From an uncultured cyanobacterium (GTDB taxonomy: Bacteria > Cyanobacteriota > Cyanobacteriia > Cyanobacteriales > Nostocaceae), in assembly GCA_903903925.1 (NCBI GenBank), contig CAIVAU010000048.1, forward strand, positions 1 to 64,000: 64,000 nucleotides of DNA, read 5' to 3'. Of the stretch, positions 1 to 8,088 are shown piece by piece. The translations under genes and the position numbers were made by a program. Numbering within the stretch: the first letter of the stretch is position 1; each line of letters opens with the position of its first letter. The notes beneath the pieces are model-generated. The model worked only from the letters and a program-made list of their open reading frames with translations. It made no database searches and was not told the DNA's origin.

Positions 1-43
1 AGTAAACCTCCTCGAACCTTTGATAATCGGATTAGTGTTTATT

Positions 44-182
44 CCCTGCTCCCTGCTCCCTCTTTATTCCCTACTCCCTGCTCCCTGCTCCCTCTTTATT
101 CCCTACTCCCTGCTCCCTCTTTATTCCCTACTCCCTGCTCCCTCTTTATTCCCTACTCCCTGCTCCCTGCTCCCTGCTCCCT
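44..182. repeat. Heptamer tandem repeat (STRR type)
   Basis: About twenty 7-bp units of CCCTACT, CCCTGCT and CCCTCTT/TATT variants run head to tail, with TTTATT interruptions that create a higher-order unit. Such short tandemly repeated repetitive sequences are typical of heterocystous cyanobacteria. The array overlaps the 3' end of the ZnuA-like gene and supplies its last codons. A second, longer array lies at 42587-42787. Confidence 0.93.
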
Positions 183-1161
183 TTTTTGTAAACGCTGTCA
201 CCAAAGTTTTGACATTCTGTCGCATGGTGGTAATGTAATGTTGTGGTTGCAGAGCGTCCGATCCTCCGGTTTCCATCGGGTCAAACGTGCTAACTCGAAC
301 CTTCAAATCCTTTGCCAGCGCTGCAAATGCATCTTGTCCACCCAGAGGTTCCGCCAGAAGCGTTTTGAGATTGGTTACCTTAACGGTATTCATGACCCGC
401 TTCACATCATCGGGGGATGGATTGTCTTCCGGCACATCCACCAGAAAGTTGGCTTTCAAGTTGTAGCTTTGAGCAAAGTAGGGTGCAAAGTCGTGAAAGG
501 CAACAAAGGTTTTACCTGCAAAGGGTTGAAGCATTTTTGTAGTTTCCGCATCCAGTTTTTGCAACCGTTGTATATAAGCGGCTGCATTGTTGCTGTAAAT
601 CTCTTTCCCACCTGGGTCAGCAGCAATTAACCCATCCCGAATGTTTTCTACTTGGCGGATGGCTCGCTTGGGATCAAGCCAGATATGGGGATTTAACTCT
701 TCTTGTCCCGCTTTATCTGGTTTTTCATGTCCCTTGATGACTTCGGTAGATATTGTGGGCACTCCTTTGCTGGAGTCAATAATTTTCAAGTTTGAATTGC
801 CTGCATTTTTAACCAATTCATTGAGAAACACCTCCATTCCTAATCCGTTTTCTATGAGCACACCAGCTTGAGCCAGCTTCTGAGCATCCCCTGGTTTTGC
901 CTGAAAGTCATGGGGACTCACATTGGTTGGCAGGAGTTGTGTTACTTGGGCGCGATCGCCTGCAACTGCCTTTGTAAAGTCTGTGATCGGAATGAAGGTT
1001 GTCACGACCTGTAATTCTTTTCGACCAGTAGCAGATTGAGCTTGAGGAGACCCATTCGAGGCACAGCTTCCTAAGCTGACTGCGATCGCAGTCACGACAA
1101 CCACAGACAACTGACGGACAATCCCCCTGGATCGTTGTAACCCCATTTTTAGATTAACCAT
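121..1161 (-). CDS. znuA: ZnuA-type zinc/manganese ABC transporter substrate-binding lipoprotein
   Basis: Periplasmic metal-binding component of a Zn/Mn ABC importer (346 aa). Residues 1-33 are a lipoprotein signal ending in the lipobox LGSC (Cys33). The four expected metal ligands are His84 (SPHDF), His159 (NPHIW), His223 (AFHDF) and Asp294 (FDPME); three His plus one Asp favours zinc. There is no long His-rich loop. The last ~19 residues ([19 protein letters not shown]) are read from the heptamer array, so the natural C-terminus has been replaced or extended. It starts 7 bp after the ferrochelatase-like gene, implying one minus-strand transcript. No permease or ATPase partner lies in the window. 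Confidence 0.9.
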   Translation of the reverse strand: MVNLKMGLQRSRGIVRQLSVVVVTAIAVSLGSCASNGSPQAQSATGRKELQVVTTFIPITDFTKAVAGDRAQVTQLLPTNVSPHDFQAKPGDAQKLAQAGVLIENGLGMEVFLNELVKNAGNSNLKIIDSSKGVPTISTEVIKGHEKPDKAGQEELNPHIWLDPKRAIRQVENIRDGLIAADPGGKEIYSNNAAAYIQRLQKLDAETTKMLQPFAGKTFVAFHDFAPYFAQSYNLKANFLVDVPEDNPSPDDVKRVMNTVKVTNLKTLLAEPLGGQDAFAALAKDLKVRVSTFDPMETGGSDALQPQHYITTMRQNVKTLVTAFTKKGAGSREQGVGNKEGAGSRE

Positions 1162-1168
1162 CTTATCC

Positions 1169-2284
1169 TCATGCAGTTAAAACAGAAGGTGAAAGAATAC
1201 GGGTCAACATAGCTTCAATCTGAGGATTTGCCCATTCTGCTGCTATCTTTAAAAAATTGGGATCGTCGTTGACGCAATTTAGCCGCACATAAGTTACAGT
1301 TGGATACTGACGACGTAAGGATTGAATGACATCCTCCACATCGAGAATAGTTTCGTAATTCTCAGTTGCCCAACCAAGTGGCTTAAATAAAATAGCTTGC
1401 GCTCCTGCTTTAATCAAGCTTTTCGCAGCTTGTTTCAGGTTGGGTTGTGACCAATTAATGAATGGAGTGTCATGATTTACCCAGCCAATTGAGATTAACG
1501 GATATCGCTGTTGCAATTGCGATCGCACACCATCAGAAAGTGCTTGTCCGTCAATCACACCCGTCAACAATCCTTTTGCTTTGTCGGGGCCACCATGAAC
1601 GGTGAGTATAATGCCAATTCGAGACGCAAAAAAGCCACTTGCCAACGTTTGAGTTAGCGTTTCTTCAAGTTGATGCACCATCAAATCAATGTAAGCAGAT
1701 TCAGTTGCAAATGATGGAATGTATCGAACTGATTTAAATGGAGAATATTGAGGATTATTCTGAGGTGCTTTTGCTGCAATAACTTCATTGACTTGTTCGA
1801 TAGCAATTGCTCCCGTAAAGGCAGAATCGACAACAAGCAAAGGATAGATGAGTAAGTTCTGAAAGCCCTGCTGATTAATGTCTGCCACGACCTGTTGCAC
1901 AAAAGGTTGACAGAAATAAAATCCCTTGAACACTTGCACACGATTTCCCCATCGGTCTTGCAAGTGTTCCTCGATACCGAGGCGCTGTTTTTCAAAAATC
2001 TCATTTTCGGGTGAGATGAACTGATGATGCTTAACCCCAAAATTGTACAAATCTTGAAGGGCGAGAATTTTACCAGCCAAGGGGTAAAGCCAATCTGGAA
2101 TTGGCACGAACTGAGATGCAATATACTTGCTTGCAGCTTGATTGTAACGACTCAGATCATGGTAAGATTCGACTTCACCATAACCTGCAAGCAAAACTGC
2201 AACGCGATCATGCACCGTCGGCTCTGCCGAATCGTCTGCTTGAATAACAATTGGCAATGTTAAATTAATTAATGTGTTAGACAT
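1169..2284 (-). CDS. Ferrochelatase/CbiX-like chelatase family protein
   Basis: 371 aa with the two-domain chelatase-II look. LLAGYGEV near residue 31 matches the start of the first lobe. LTVHGGP with His230 matches the catalytic His of ferrochelatases (SAHGxP). The KPLGWATENYETILDVED segment, with Glu311, matches the ferrochelatase C-terminal acidic motif. It probably binds a divalent metal, or inserts one into a tetrapyrrole; the substrate cannot be told from sequence. Its place between a zinc-ribbon gene and znuA suggests a role in metal supply rather than housekeeping haem synthesis (inference). Confidence 0.7.
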   Translation of the reverse strand: MSNTLINLTLPIVIQADDSAEPTVHDRVAVLLAGYGEVESYHDLSRYNQAASKYIASQFVPIPDWLYPLAGKILALQDLYNFGVKHHQFISPENEIFEKQRLGIEEHLQDRWGNRVQVFKGFYFCQPFVQQVVADINQQGFQNLLIYPLLVVDSAFTGAIAIEQVNEVIAAKAPQNNPQYSPFKSVRYIPSFATESAYIDLMVHQLEETLTQTLASGFFASRIGIILTVHGGPDKAKGLLTGVIDGQALSDGVRSQLQQRYPLISIGWVNHDTPFINWSQPNLKQAAKSLIKAGAQAILFKPLGWATENYETILDVEDVIQSLRRQYPTVTYVRLNCVNDDPNFLKIAAEWANPQIEAMLTRILSPSVLTA

Positions 2285-2319
2285 TTTTTAGTTACCTAAT
2301 AAGAAAGAAAAATACTAAT

Positions 2320-2535
2320 TCATAACTCCAAAACAGGCATCTCCTGACGGCAGCCGCTACAACGCCAATACAAACCTCCCAAGCGGATGTGACGGAGTAA
2401 AATACATGAGCAACTAGGGCAAGTATGCCTGTTATTTATGAAGTGCTTGAACGTTGGTGTGAAAATAACCTGTTGGCTGCAATCTGGTTTTAGATACCTT
2501 GACCACAGTATTGGATTGCTTAATGAAGTATTCAC
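2320..2535 (-). CDS. Small zinc-ribbon protein, conserved type, unknown function
   Basis: 71 aa, beginning with a GTG codon (GTG AAT ACT TCA). The C-terminal half holds CPSCSCILL...YWRCSGC, two CxxC pairs about 20 residues apart, as in a single zinc ribbon. It is the first gene of a probable minus-strand operon with the chelatase-like gene (35 bp gap) and znuA. Its upstream region is the control block at 2612-2705. A truncated near-identical copy lies at 20800-20934, so this gene and its promoter were duplicated. Function is not recognised. Confidence 0.65.
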   Translation of the reverse strand: MNTSLSNPILWSRYLKPDCSQQVIFTPTFKHFINNRHTCPSCSCILLRHIRLGGLYWRCSGCRQEMPVLEL

Positions 2536-2840
2536 TTAAAAACCTAGATTGATTTGATAACTATGTAGCCTCTTCCCGAAAAGCTTTTATGCTCTAATTT
2601 GTCTTCTAAAGAACAGCATAACGTTTTGCTATCCAAGATCGTGTTTAAATTAATGTATAAGTTATACAAAATCTAATAAAACATTCAAAAGTGGTAGATA
2701 AAATTGAACTTATTTACCTAGGAAGATATAAGAAGTATTTGATGCCTTATGTTTTAGTGAGATATTAGGAAACTAATCAGGAATTCTGCAGAGATCGAAA
2801 GTTAATCAACAGAAACTGATGAGTCAGAATTGCTCAAATT
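2410..2840. repeat. Long dispersed repeat R1 (control region plus start of zinc-ribbon gene)
   Basis: The 5' part of the zinc-ribbon gene and its upstream DNA, through AAACTGATGAGTCAGAATTG near 2815-2834, recur at about 20815-21495 (R3). The outer part, from about 2655, also recurs at 4562-4750 (R2). Similarity is very high but not perfect. R3 carries two extra insertions, including an 89-bp inverted-repeat element. Confidence 0.85.
2612..2705 (-). promoter_or_regulatory. Two-armed control region, copy at zinc-ribbon/znuA operon
   Basis: The plus strand shows AAAACATTCAAAAGTGGTAG (2679-2698) preceded by GTATAAGTTATAC. The opposite strand reads ACGTTATGCT (2624-2615), comparable to the GTGTCATACT element of other copies, 80 bp before the GTG start of the zinc-ribbon gene. 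The 12-bp heptamer array is degenerate here. On the other side the block faces the 3' end of DUF5335, so the rightward arm appears unused. Confidence 0.5.
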
Positions 2841-2865
2841 GTTTTCATCAGCCTTTTGTGATCGC

Positions 2866-3219
2866 TCAAGTGGCTTCCAGCTTGATCAACGTTTTTGTTC
2901 CGGCAGCATCTGTGATGCAAAGCGCTATCACCTGACCGACTTCGTTCTGTCCTGTTACAACGTCGGTGGGTGCATCGATTGTGTGAGCATACATCACCTC
3001 ATCCTTACCCACTTCAATCACCAGATCATTACCCTTACCAGGGCGATCGTAAACCATTGCTAACAGTGGTGCATCCTGGATCAGTGTTTCATCACCCAGT
3101 TCGGTACTGATGCTTTCGATGGCAAGATGCCGTCCATGATTACCATTGGAGAACTGATCAAAAAATTCACCCCAGCGTTCACGGGGCACAGTTTTGCTTA
3201 AATTAATTTTGTTTACCAT
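2866..3219 (-). CDS. DUF5335 family protein
   Basis: 117 aa small soluble protein that matches the DUF5335 pattern: N-terminal W-G-E-F-F-D-Q-F-S, then GRHLAIES and PLLAMVYDRPGKGNDLVIEVG. Function of the family is unknown. It stands alone on the minus strand with a clear GAAGGAATTG ribosome-binding region just before the ATG. Its upstream region holds a 13-bp inverted repeat (3267-3303). Confidence 0.75.
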   Translation of the reverse strand: MVNKINLSKTVPRERWGEFFDQFSNGNHGRHLAIESISTELGDETLIQDAPLLAMVYDRPGKGNDLVIEVGKDEVMYAHTIDAPTDVVTGQNEVGQVIALCITDAAGTKTLIKLEAT

Positions 3220-3266
3220 ACAATTCCTTCTTGGTTGGGCATTAACATGAAGTCAATGGGGTTCGA

Positions 3267-3303
3267 CTGCGCTCAACCCAGGGGAATTGAGGGTTGAGCG
3301 CAG
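3267..3303. repeat. Inverted repeat, 13-bp arms
   Basis: CTGCGCTCAACCC at 3267-3279 and its exact complement GGGTTGAGCGCAG at 3291-3303 form a hairpin with an 11-nt loop. It looks like a dispersed cyanobacterial palindromic repeat. It could act as a terminator-like barrier between the divergent flanks, but no T-run follows. Confidence 0.7.
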
Positions 3304-3497
3304 CCAAAACCCGTCTGAACTACCGTAGATTCAGTGCAAATCGCCGAAAAACGATTTTAAAATCGGCGCATGTCCCGGAAAAACATAGGCAAGTCATTGC
3401 TAAAATATCGCCTGTTTACTTTCCTATAAAAACTATCCGAAGACATATATTTTTATGTTTACATTTTTGGGAATATTTGAATATTTTTCATAAAAAT

Positions 3498-3541
3498 TAT
3501 ACAAAATATACGCTTATTCAAACACAATGATATTATCATAA
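3498..3541 (+). promoter_or_regulatory. Partial control-region copy upstream of the Cys-motif membrane protein
   Basis: TATACGCTTATTCAAACACA followed by ATGATATTATCATAAA resembles the TATACGCTATTCAAACACTT...GTGTCATACT arrangement seen at 50160-50233, but is shortened to a single clear heptamer. It lies about 180 bp before the plus-strand gene at 3721. The rest of 3541-3720 is AT-rich with no other recognisable signal. Confidence 0.3.
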
Positions 3542-3720
3542 ATTCGGAGTTTATTTAACAAATAAACTAAAGATAAAAAGCACAAAAGGTTTTTATCTTT
3601 AGTTTTGCTAGCAAACAAAGATAAAAATATTGGTAATACCGTCCCAAAGAAAGATGTTTAATTATCACAAGCTTAGATAGAATAGAGTCAGTCAATGCTG
3701 CTTGTATCTAGTTTTTTCAT

Positions 3721-4122
3721 ATGTTTAATTCGGATTTTTTGCAACTTCCTGTATTAACAGGAGATAATTTTAATCAGACAAACCTAATAGCAGCCAAAGA
3801 GGTTTGGACAACGAATGAGATAATAAAACCACAAATTTTAATCAGACCCTATACACCACAGCCTGTTCCTTCTATTTGCTTAATCGTTGTTTTGGGGATA
3901 GCCATTTTTATTTTTCTACCAGGTGTCTGGAAATTTATACTCAATCACAAATTAACTAGCAACCGCCGCCTGCAACTTCCCTGTGGGAACTGTGAATATT
4001 TTCAACATAACCATTATCTTAATTGTGCGGTACATCCTTCTATTGTTTTAACCGAACAAGCACTTAATTGCTCTGACTACTACTCCAAGAAAATTCCACA
4101 TAATGAAATACAAAAAAAATAA
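3721..4122 (+). CDS. Membrane protein with C-terminal four-Cys motif (paralogue A)
   Basis: 133 aa. One hydrophobic helix (about residues 50-72, SICLIVVLGIAIFIFLPGVW) follows a soluble N-terminus. The C-terminal motif is CGNCEYF(x4)YLNCAVHPSIVLT(x5)NCSDY, in which four cysteines could bind a metal. A clear paralogue is encoded at 31036-31401 (minus), sharing the helix and the Cys motif but not the N-terminus. The family is recurrent in cyanobacteria as an uncharacterised protein. Function unknown. Confidence 0.7.
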   Translation: MFNSDFLQLPVLTGDNFNQTNLIAAKEVWTTNEIIKPQILIRPYTPQPVPSICLIVVLGIAIFIFLPGVWKFILNHKLTSNRRLQLPCGNCEYFQHNHYLNCAVHPSIVLTEQALNCSDYYSKKIPHNEIQKK

Positions 4123-4201
4123 AGATGAGTGCTGGCCAAGTAACCTAACTATTTGTAAAGATGAATTGGCAGAGAGTTTTAAGTAAGCGTCAGGAATAAA
4201 C

Positions 4202-4453
4202 ATGAACAATAGCGTACTAACTGCAACCACTACCCCCAAAAAACTTTCGCTCGCAGACTGGCTGGCGATAGCCGAAACTCTCAACTATGAGCGGCTATGG
4301 GGATTCGATGCATTTATCAAACACTCATCACCGGAAACATACGACCTTACTGTACTTACCATAAAGGATTGGGAAGATTTAGCAGATCTACTCAGATGTG
4401 ACAAGCAGTGGGCTAAGTGGAAACATATCGAGCACACTGAGGGACGCAAGTAA
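4202..4453 (+). CDS. Small hypothetical protein
   Basis: 83 aa, soluble, rich in Trp, Leu and Asp (LADWLAIAETLNYERLWGF; KDWEDLADLLRCDKQWAKWK). No family recognised. It follows the Cys-motif membrane gene by 79 bp and precedes control region R2, so it may be the last gene of a short plus-strand unit. Confidence 0.45.
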   Translation: MNNSVLTATTTPKKLSLADWLAIAETLNYERLWGFDAFIKHSSPETYDLTVLTIKDWEDLADLLRCDKQWAKWKHIEHTEGRK

Positions 4454-4504
4454 AGGTTTATAGTATGCCACCGACATATTGTATATCCATTGATGTTCCC
4501 TAGA

Positions 4505-4750
4505 AGAATAAGTATAACGTTTCGTGGTCAAAGATCATGTTTGAGTCAATGTTTCAGTTATGTATAAGTTATACAAATTCTGATAAAACATTCAAAAGTG
4601 GTAGATAAAATTGAGCTTATTTACCTATCAAGATATAAAAAGTATTTGATGGTTTATGCTTTAGTTGAGAAATCAGGAAACTAATTATGGAATCTTAACA
4701 GAGGTCGAAAGTTAATCAACAGAAACTGATGAGTCGGAATCGCTCAAATC
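4505..4750 (+). promoter_or_regulatory. Two-armed control region R2 upstream of the DUF3611-rpiB operon
   Basis: GTATAAGTTATAC and AAAACATTCAAAAGTGGTAG at 4562-4608 match R1 and R3, and the similarity continues rightward to about 4773. The minus strand reads AACGTTATAC near 4510, but no minus-strand gene lies on that side, so only the rightward arm serves a gene: DUF3611 at 4855 and the operon behind it. Confidence 0.5.
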
Positions 4751-4854
4751 GTTTATGCCTATCTGTAAGAGAATCGCATTTTAAATTCGCCGGATTTCAC
4801 CTAACTATTGATGCTTCGGTATTGTCAAAGCAAAAATTTAGAGAGCAATGCCTT

Positions 4855-5418
4855 ATGTCTAGCTACCTAGAATCAAAATCTCATCCTTCACAGAGGCAGC
4901 AAGCCGCTAGTTTACTGCGATCATTGGGGTGGAGTGGATTTTGGATACAGTTTGTTTTAACCATTGTTTCTGTACTGATTTTAGGGTTCGCTATTCTTGA
5001 TCCGACTCTCAACCTTAATCTCAAATCAGGGATCGGGTTGCTGTCCGTGATTGGGGGAATTGCAGCTTTAGGCTTAAGCATTTACTGGTTCTTTCGCTAC
5101 GTTCATCTTGGGCAACAATTGTCAGCCCCGGAACCAGCTTTACATCCTAGCCGCAAGGAAATAATTCAAGTTTTACAACTAGGAGTTCTCGTCAACTTGG
5201 CAGCAATGTTACTGACGTTAGTCGGTCTCGAAACAATTGTTGGAGGCTTGATTCTCAAAACACTATCAGTTCCGCAAGGAGCCGCTATCTATCGGACAGG
5301 GCAACTGGTTGAGCCGATTGATATTTTTGTTGTACAAGCAAATATCAGTATGATTGTAGCTCAATTTGTGGGAATTGGAATTCCATTTTGGCTTGCAAGT
5401 CGTGTAGAACACCATTAG
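4855..5418 (+). CDS. DUF3611 family integral membrane protein (Tic21/PIC1-like family)
   Basis: 187 aa from the chosen start (MSSYLESKS); an upstream in-frame ATG at 4729 lies inside repeat R2 and is unlikely to be used. Four hydrophobic helices are visible, two after the charged N-terminus (FWIQFVLTIVSVLILGF; IGLLSVIGGIAALGLSIYWFF) and two more towards the C-terminus. DUF3611 proteins are related to the chloroplast inner-envelope protein Tic21/PIC1, proposed in iron or protein transport. It is first in the carbon operon, 29 bp before rpiB. Confidence 0.7.
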   Translation: MSSYLESKSHPSQRQQAASLLRSLGWSGFWIQFVLTIVSVLILGFAILDPTLNLNLKSGIGLLSVIGGIAALGLSIYWFFRYVHLGQQLSAPEPALHPSRKEIIQVLQLGVLVNLAAMLLTLVGLETIVGGLILKTLSVPQGAAIYRTGQLVEPIDIFVVQANISMIVAQFVGIGIPFWLASRVEHH

Positions 5419-5447
5419 AGAAAACTGCTTTTCATCTGGGGGAAATA

Positions 5448-5894
5448 ATGCACATTGGGATCGCTGCGGACCACGGTGGGTTTGAGTTGAAAGCGCAACT
5501 GACGGCTGCTCTAAAGGACGCTGGCTACGAGGTTGAAGATTTTGGTGCTTATGAGTTGGTTAAAGGAGATGACTACCCGGATTTTGTTATACCACTAGCC
5601 CAGGCGGTGGCGAAGGGCACAATCATTCGCGGTTTAGCCATTTGCGGCAGCGGGGTAGGAGCTTGTGTTGCTGCCAACAAGGTAGCAGGAGTGCGGGCGG
5701 CGTTAATCGCGGATTCATTCTCCGCTCATCAGGGGGTGGAGGATGACGACATGAACGTGATGTGTCTGGGCGGACAAGTCACCGGATATGCCGAATCCTG
5801 GGAATTGGTTCAGACATTTCTGGGCGCTCATTTCCAGCGAGATGAACGTTTCAAGCGACGTCTTAAGAAAGTAGCGGCATTGGAATTGAAATAA
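5448..5894 (+). CDS. rpiB: Ribose-5-phosphate isomerase B
   Basis: Interconverts ribose-5-P and ribulose-5-P in the non-oxidative pentose-phosphate pathway. 148 aa. AADHGGFELK (His9) and AICGSGVG (Cys66, the catalytic base of RpiB enzymes) are present, with GVRAALIADSFSA and DDDMNVMCLGG further on. ATG 5448 is preceded by GGGGGAAATA, a strong ribosome-binding site; an earlier ATG at 5388 overlaps DUF3611 and lacks homology. Cyanobacteria normally use the unrelated RpiA, so this RpiB is an accessory isozyme. Confidence 0.93.
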   Translation: MHIGIAADHGGFELKAQLTAALKDAGYEVEDFGAYELVKGDDYPDFVIPLAQAVAKGTIIRGLAICGSGVGACVAANKVAGVRAALIADSFSAHQGVEDDDMNVMCLGGQVTGYAESWELVQTFLGAHFQRDERFKRRLKKVAALELK

Positions 5895-5934
5895 AAAGGA
5901 ACTCTTAACGGGTAACTATACGCCAGCAAAAAAT

Positions 5935-6654
5935 ATGAACTCAAACGTTGCCGAAATGATGATTGCACCTTCGCTTCTTGCCTGCAACCAGTCTTGCTTC
6001 GGAGAAGAAGCTGAACGTGCCGGACGTTCTGGTGCCGATTGGTTGCACCTCGATATCATGGATGGTCACTTCGTCCCAAACATTTCCTTCGGTCCGCAAG
6101 TTGTCAAAGCCATCCGCCCGCTCACCAAACTTTTCTTCGACGTTCACCTCATGTGCTCCAAGCCGGAAATTCTGCTCGAATCCTTTGCGAAAGCCGGCGC
6201 GGACGAAATGATCATTCACGTTGAACTTAGCGAACAAGTCCCATCCCTGATCCACAAAATCAAATCCCTCGGCAAAAAAGTCGGTCTTGCCATCAATCCA
6301 CCCACTGCGATCGCTGCCGTCCAGCCGTTTCTCGAACAAATTGATCTGCTGCTCGTGATGACTGTCAATCCGGGATTCGGCGGACAGGAGTTTATCCCCA
6401 AATGCCTGCCCAAAATCCAGCAGGCCCAAGGGTGGCGGCGCGAAAAAAACCTGTCCTACCGTATCAGCGTAGACGGCGGCATCAATGACCAGACCGCCGC
6501 CGAATGCGCCCGTTCTGGAGCGGATACATTTGTGGCGGGCACGAGCTTGTTCGGTGCCCGCAGCTTGGAAGCCGCCGTCAAAAAAATGCGGGAGATTGTC
6601 AACGAAAACCAACCTGGCGCTGGCGGATTGGAAATGGAAGGGACGGGAGCATGA
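5935..6654 (+). CDS. rpe: Ribulose-phosphate 3-epimerase
   Basis: Epimerises ribulose-5-P to xylulose-5-P. 239 aa TIM-barrel enzyme. Metal ligands His38 and Asp40 (HLDIMDGHFVPNISFG), His71 (DVHLM) and Asp180 (SVDGGIN) are in place, as is the NPGFGG phosphate loop. The stop overlaps the start of the next gene by 4 bp (ATGA), showing translational coupling. The final ~15 residues are Gly/Glu-rich and beyond the usual end of the family. Confidence 0.95.
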   Translation: MNSNVAEMMIAPSLLACNQSCFGEEAERAGRSGADWLHLDIMDGHFVPNISFGPQVVKAIRPLTKLFFDVHLMCSKPEILLESFAKAGADEMIIHVELSEQVPSLIHKIKSLGKKVGLAINPPTAIAAVQPFLEQIDLLLVMTVNPGFGGQEFIPKCLPKIQQAQGWRREKNLSYRISVDGGINDQTAAECARSGADTFVAGTSLFGARSLEAAVKKMREIVNENQPGAGGLEMEGTGA

Positions 6655-7268
6655 AAACAAGTGTATCATCTACCACCCTACGCCTTTACCTGATTCGGCA
6701 CGGCGAAACCGAGTGGGCGCTCTCTGGCCGACACACCGGTCGCACGGAGATTCCGTTGACCCCGAACGGTGAGGACGAGGCACGGAACCTCGGCAAGCAC
6801 CTCCGGGATATCCGGTTTTCCCATGTGCTGACCAGTCCACTCAAGCGTGCTCAGCAAACCTGTGCGTTGGTTGGGCTGGTTCAAGTCCCGGAAATCGAAC
6901 CAGATCTGGTCGAATGGGACTATGGCGATTACGAAGGAAAGCAATCCGTGAATATCCGCAAGGAACAGCCGGATTGGACTATTTTTCGGGACGGTTGTCC
7001 CCACGGTGAAATGCCCACCCAAATTTCTGATCGTGCTGATCGACTCATCGCTCGTCTGCGCAGGCTTAGTGGAAACGTCGCGCTTTTTTCCCACGGTCAG
7101 TTCGGTGGCGTTCTGGCTGCACGCTGGATCGGGTTAGCGGTGATCGAAGCGCAGCATTTCCCGCTTGGCACGGCATCGATCAGTATTTTCACCTTCGACT
7201 CCCATCACCCCAAAGTGCCAGTCATTGCTTTGTGGAATGCTGCTGCTCACGAAATACTCAACTGCTAA
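6651..7268 (+). CDS. Histidine phosphatase (phosphoglycerate mutase-like)
   Basis: 205 aa member of the histidine phosphatase superfamily. YLIRHGETEW (His17 is the phospho-acceptor, Arg16) and LFSHGQFG near residue 146 supply the two catalytic His. The length and the GRHTGRTEIPLT segment fit SixA/CobC/sugar-phosphate phosphatase types better than true cofactor-dependent glycolytic mutase, which is longer. Start chosen at the ATGA overlap with rpe. It may dephosphorylate a sugar phosphate produced by its neighbours; substrate unknown. Confidence 0.85.
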   Translation: MKTSVSSTTLRLYLIRHGETEWALSGRHTGRTEIPLTPNGEDEARNLGKHLRDIRFSHVLTSPLKRAQQTCALVGLVQVPEIEPDLVEWDYGDYEGKQSVNIRKEQPDWTIFRDGCPHGEMPTQISDRADRLIARLRRLSGNVALFSHGQFGGVLAARWIGLAVIEAQHFPLGTASISIFTFDSHHPKVPVIALWNAAAHEILNC

Positions 7269-7299
7269 AAGCTTTTGTAAACAACCAAGGGAACCTGCC

Positions 7300-8088
7300 A
7301 TGGATCAGAAATTTGTTATTGGTAACTGGAAGATGAATACCATCGCCGCTGAAGCTAGACTTCTGTCCCAGGCGATCGCGGATGGCATGGGTATTGAGGA
7401 CAGCGTTACCGTTGTAGTCTGTCCACCTTTTCCTTATCTGTCCCTAGTCGGGGAGATTCTCAAGGGTCACCGTGTTGCACTCGGCGCACAGAACCTCTAT
7501 CCTGAGAAAAAAGGACCTTTCACCGGCGAGGTTAGCCCGACGATGCTCCTCGATCTTGGCTGCCAGTACGTGATCCTCGGACACAGCGATCGCCGACACA
7601 AACTGGGCGAATCCGATACATTCATCAACCAAAAGGTACGAGTTGCCCTGGCAGCGGGACTCAATGCGATCCTCTGCGTCGGCGAGACTCTAGAACAACG
7701 CAAGGCAGACCAGACCAAAAAAGTACTTGATCAGCAACTGTTTCAAGGCTTGGACGGACTGTCGCCAGCTACATTAACCCACCTGAGCATCGCCTACGAA
7801 CCAGTCTGGGCTATCGGCAGTAGCGGACACCACGCCACCCCTCAGCAGGCTCAGGAAGCGCACGCGGTCATTCGGCACCGCTTCGGTCAGATGTTCGGGG
7901 AGCGATCAGCTCAGACACTTGTCATCCACTACGGCGGTAGCGTCAATCCGGAGAACGCCGACGCATTCCTGAGGCGACCGGGTGTGGACGGTATCCTCAT
8001 TGGCGGCGACAGCCTGAATGCCGAGCAATTTTTAGCCATTGTTAAGGCTGGGATCGCTCAGGCGCAAAGCCTAGTGGAGGCAGCATGA
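7300..8088 (+). CDS. tpiA: Triosephosphate isomerase
   Basis: Interconverts dihydroxyacetone-P and glyceraldehyde-3-P. 262 aa from ATG 7300; the longer upstream frame lacks homology and overlaps the phosphatase. Lys11 (GNWKMN), His95 (GHSDRR) and catalytic Glu167 (AYEPVWAIG) are all present, as is the C-terminal GGSVNPEN phosphate loop. It overlaps pgi by 4 bp (ATGA). As a second copy next to glycogen genes it is probably an accessory isozyme. Confidence 0.95.
   Translation: MDQKFVIGNWKMNTIAAEARLLSQAIADGMGIEDSVTVVVCPPFPYLSLVGEILKGHRVALGAQNLYPEKKGPFTGEVSPTMLLDLGCQYVILGHSDRRHKLGESDTFINQKVRVALAAGLNAILCVGETLEQRKADQTKKVLDQQLFQGLDGLSPATLTHLSIAYEPVWAIGSSGHHATPQQAQEAHAVIRHRFGQMFGERSAQTLVIHYGGSVNPENADAFLRRPGVDGILIGGDSLNAEQFLAIVKAGIAQAQSLVEAA

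Noticed and set aside
3294..3530. 78-codon frame in the 3.2-3.7 kb gap
   Set aside because: Begins within the inverted repeat, has no ribosome-binding site and a composition unlike proteins.
5941..6669. 242-codon open frame antisense to rpe
   Set aside because: Fully overlaps the well-supported rpe gene, no recognisable domain, and arises from GC-rich codon structure.
7165..7299. N-terminal extension of tpiA
   Set aside because: Overlaps the phosphatase gene in another frame; Lys11 numbering and the AGGGAACC site support the start at 7300.
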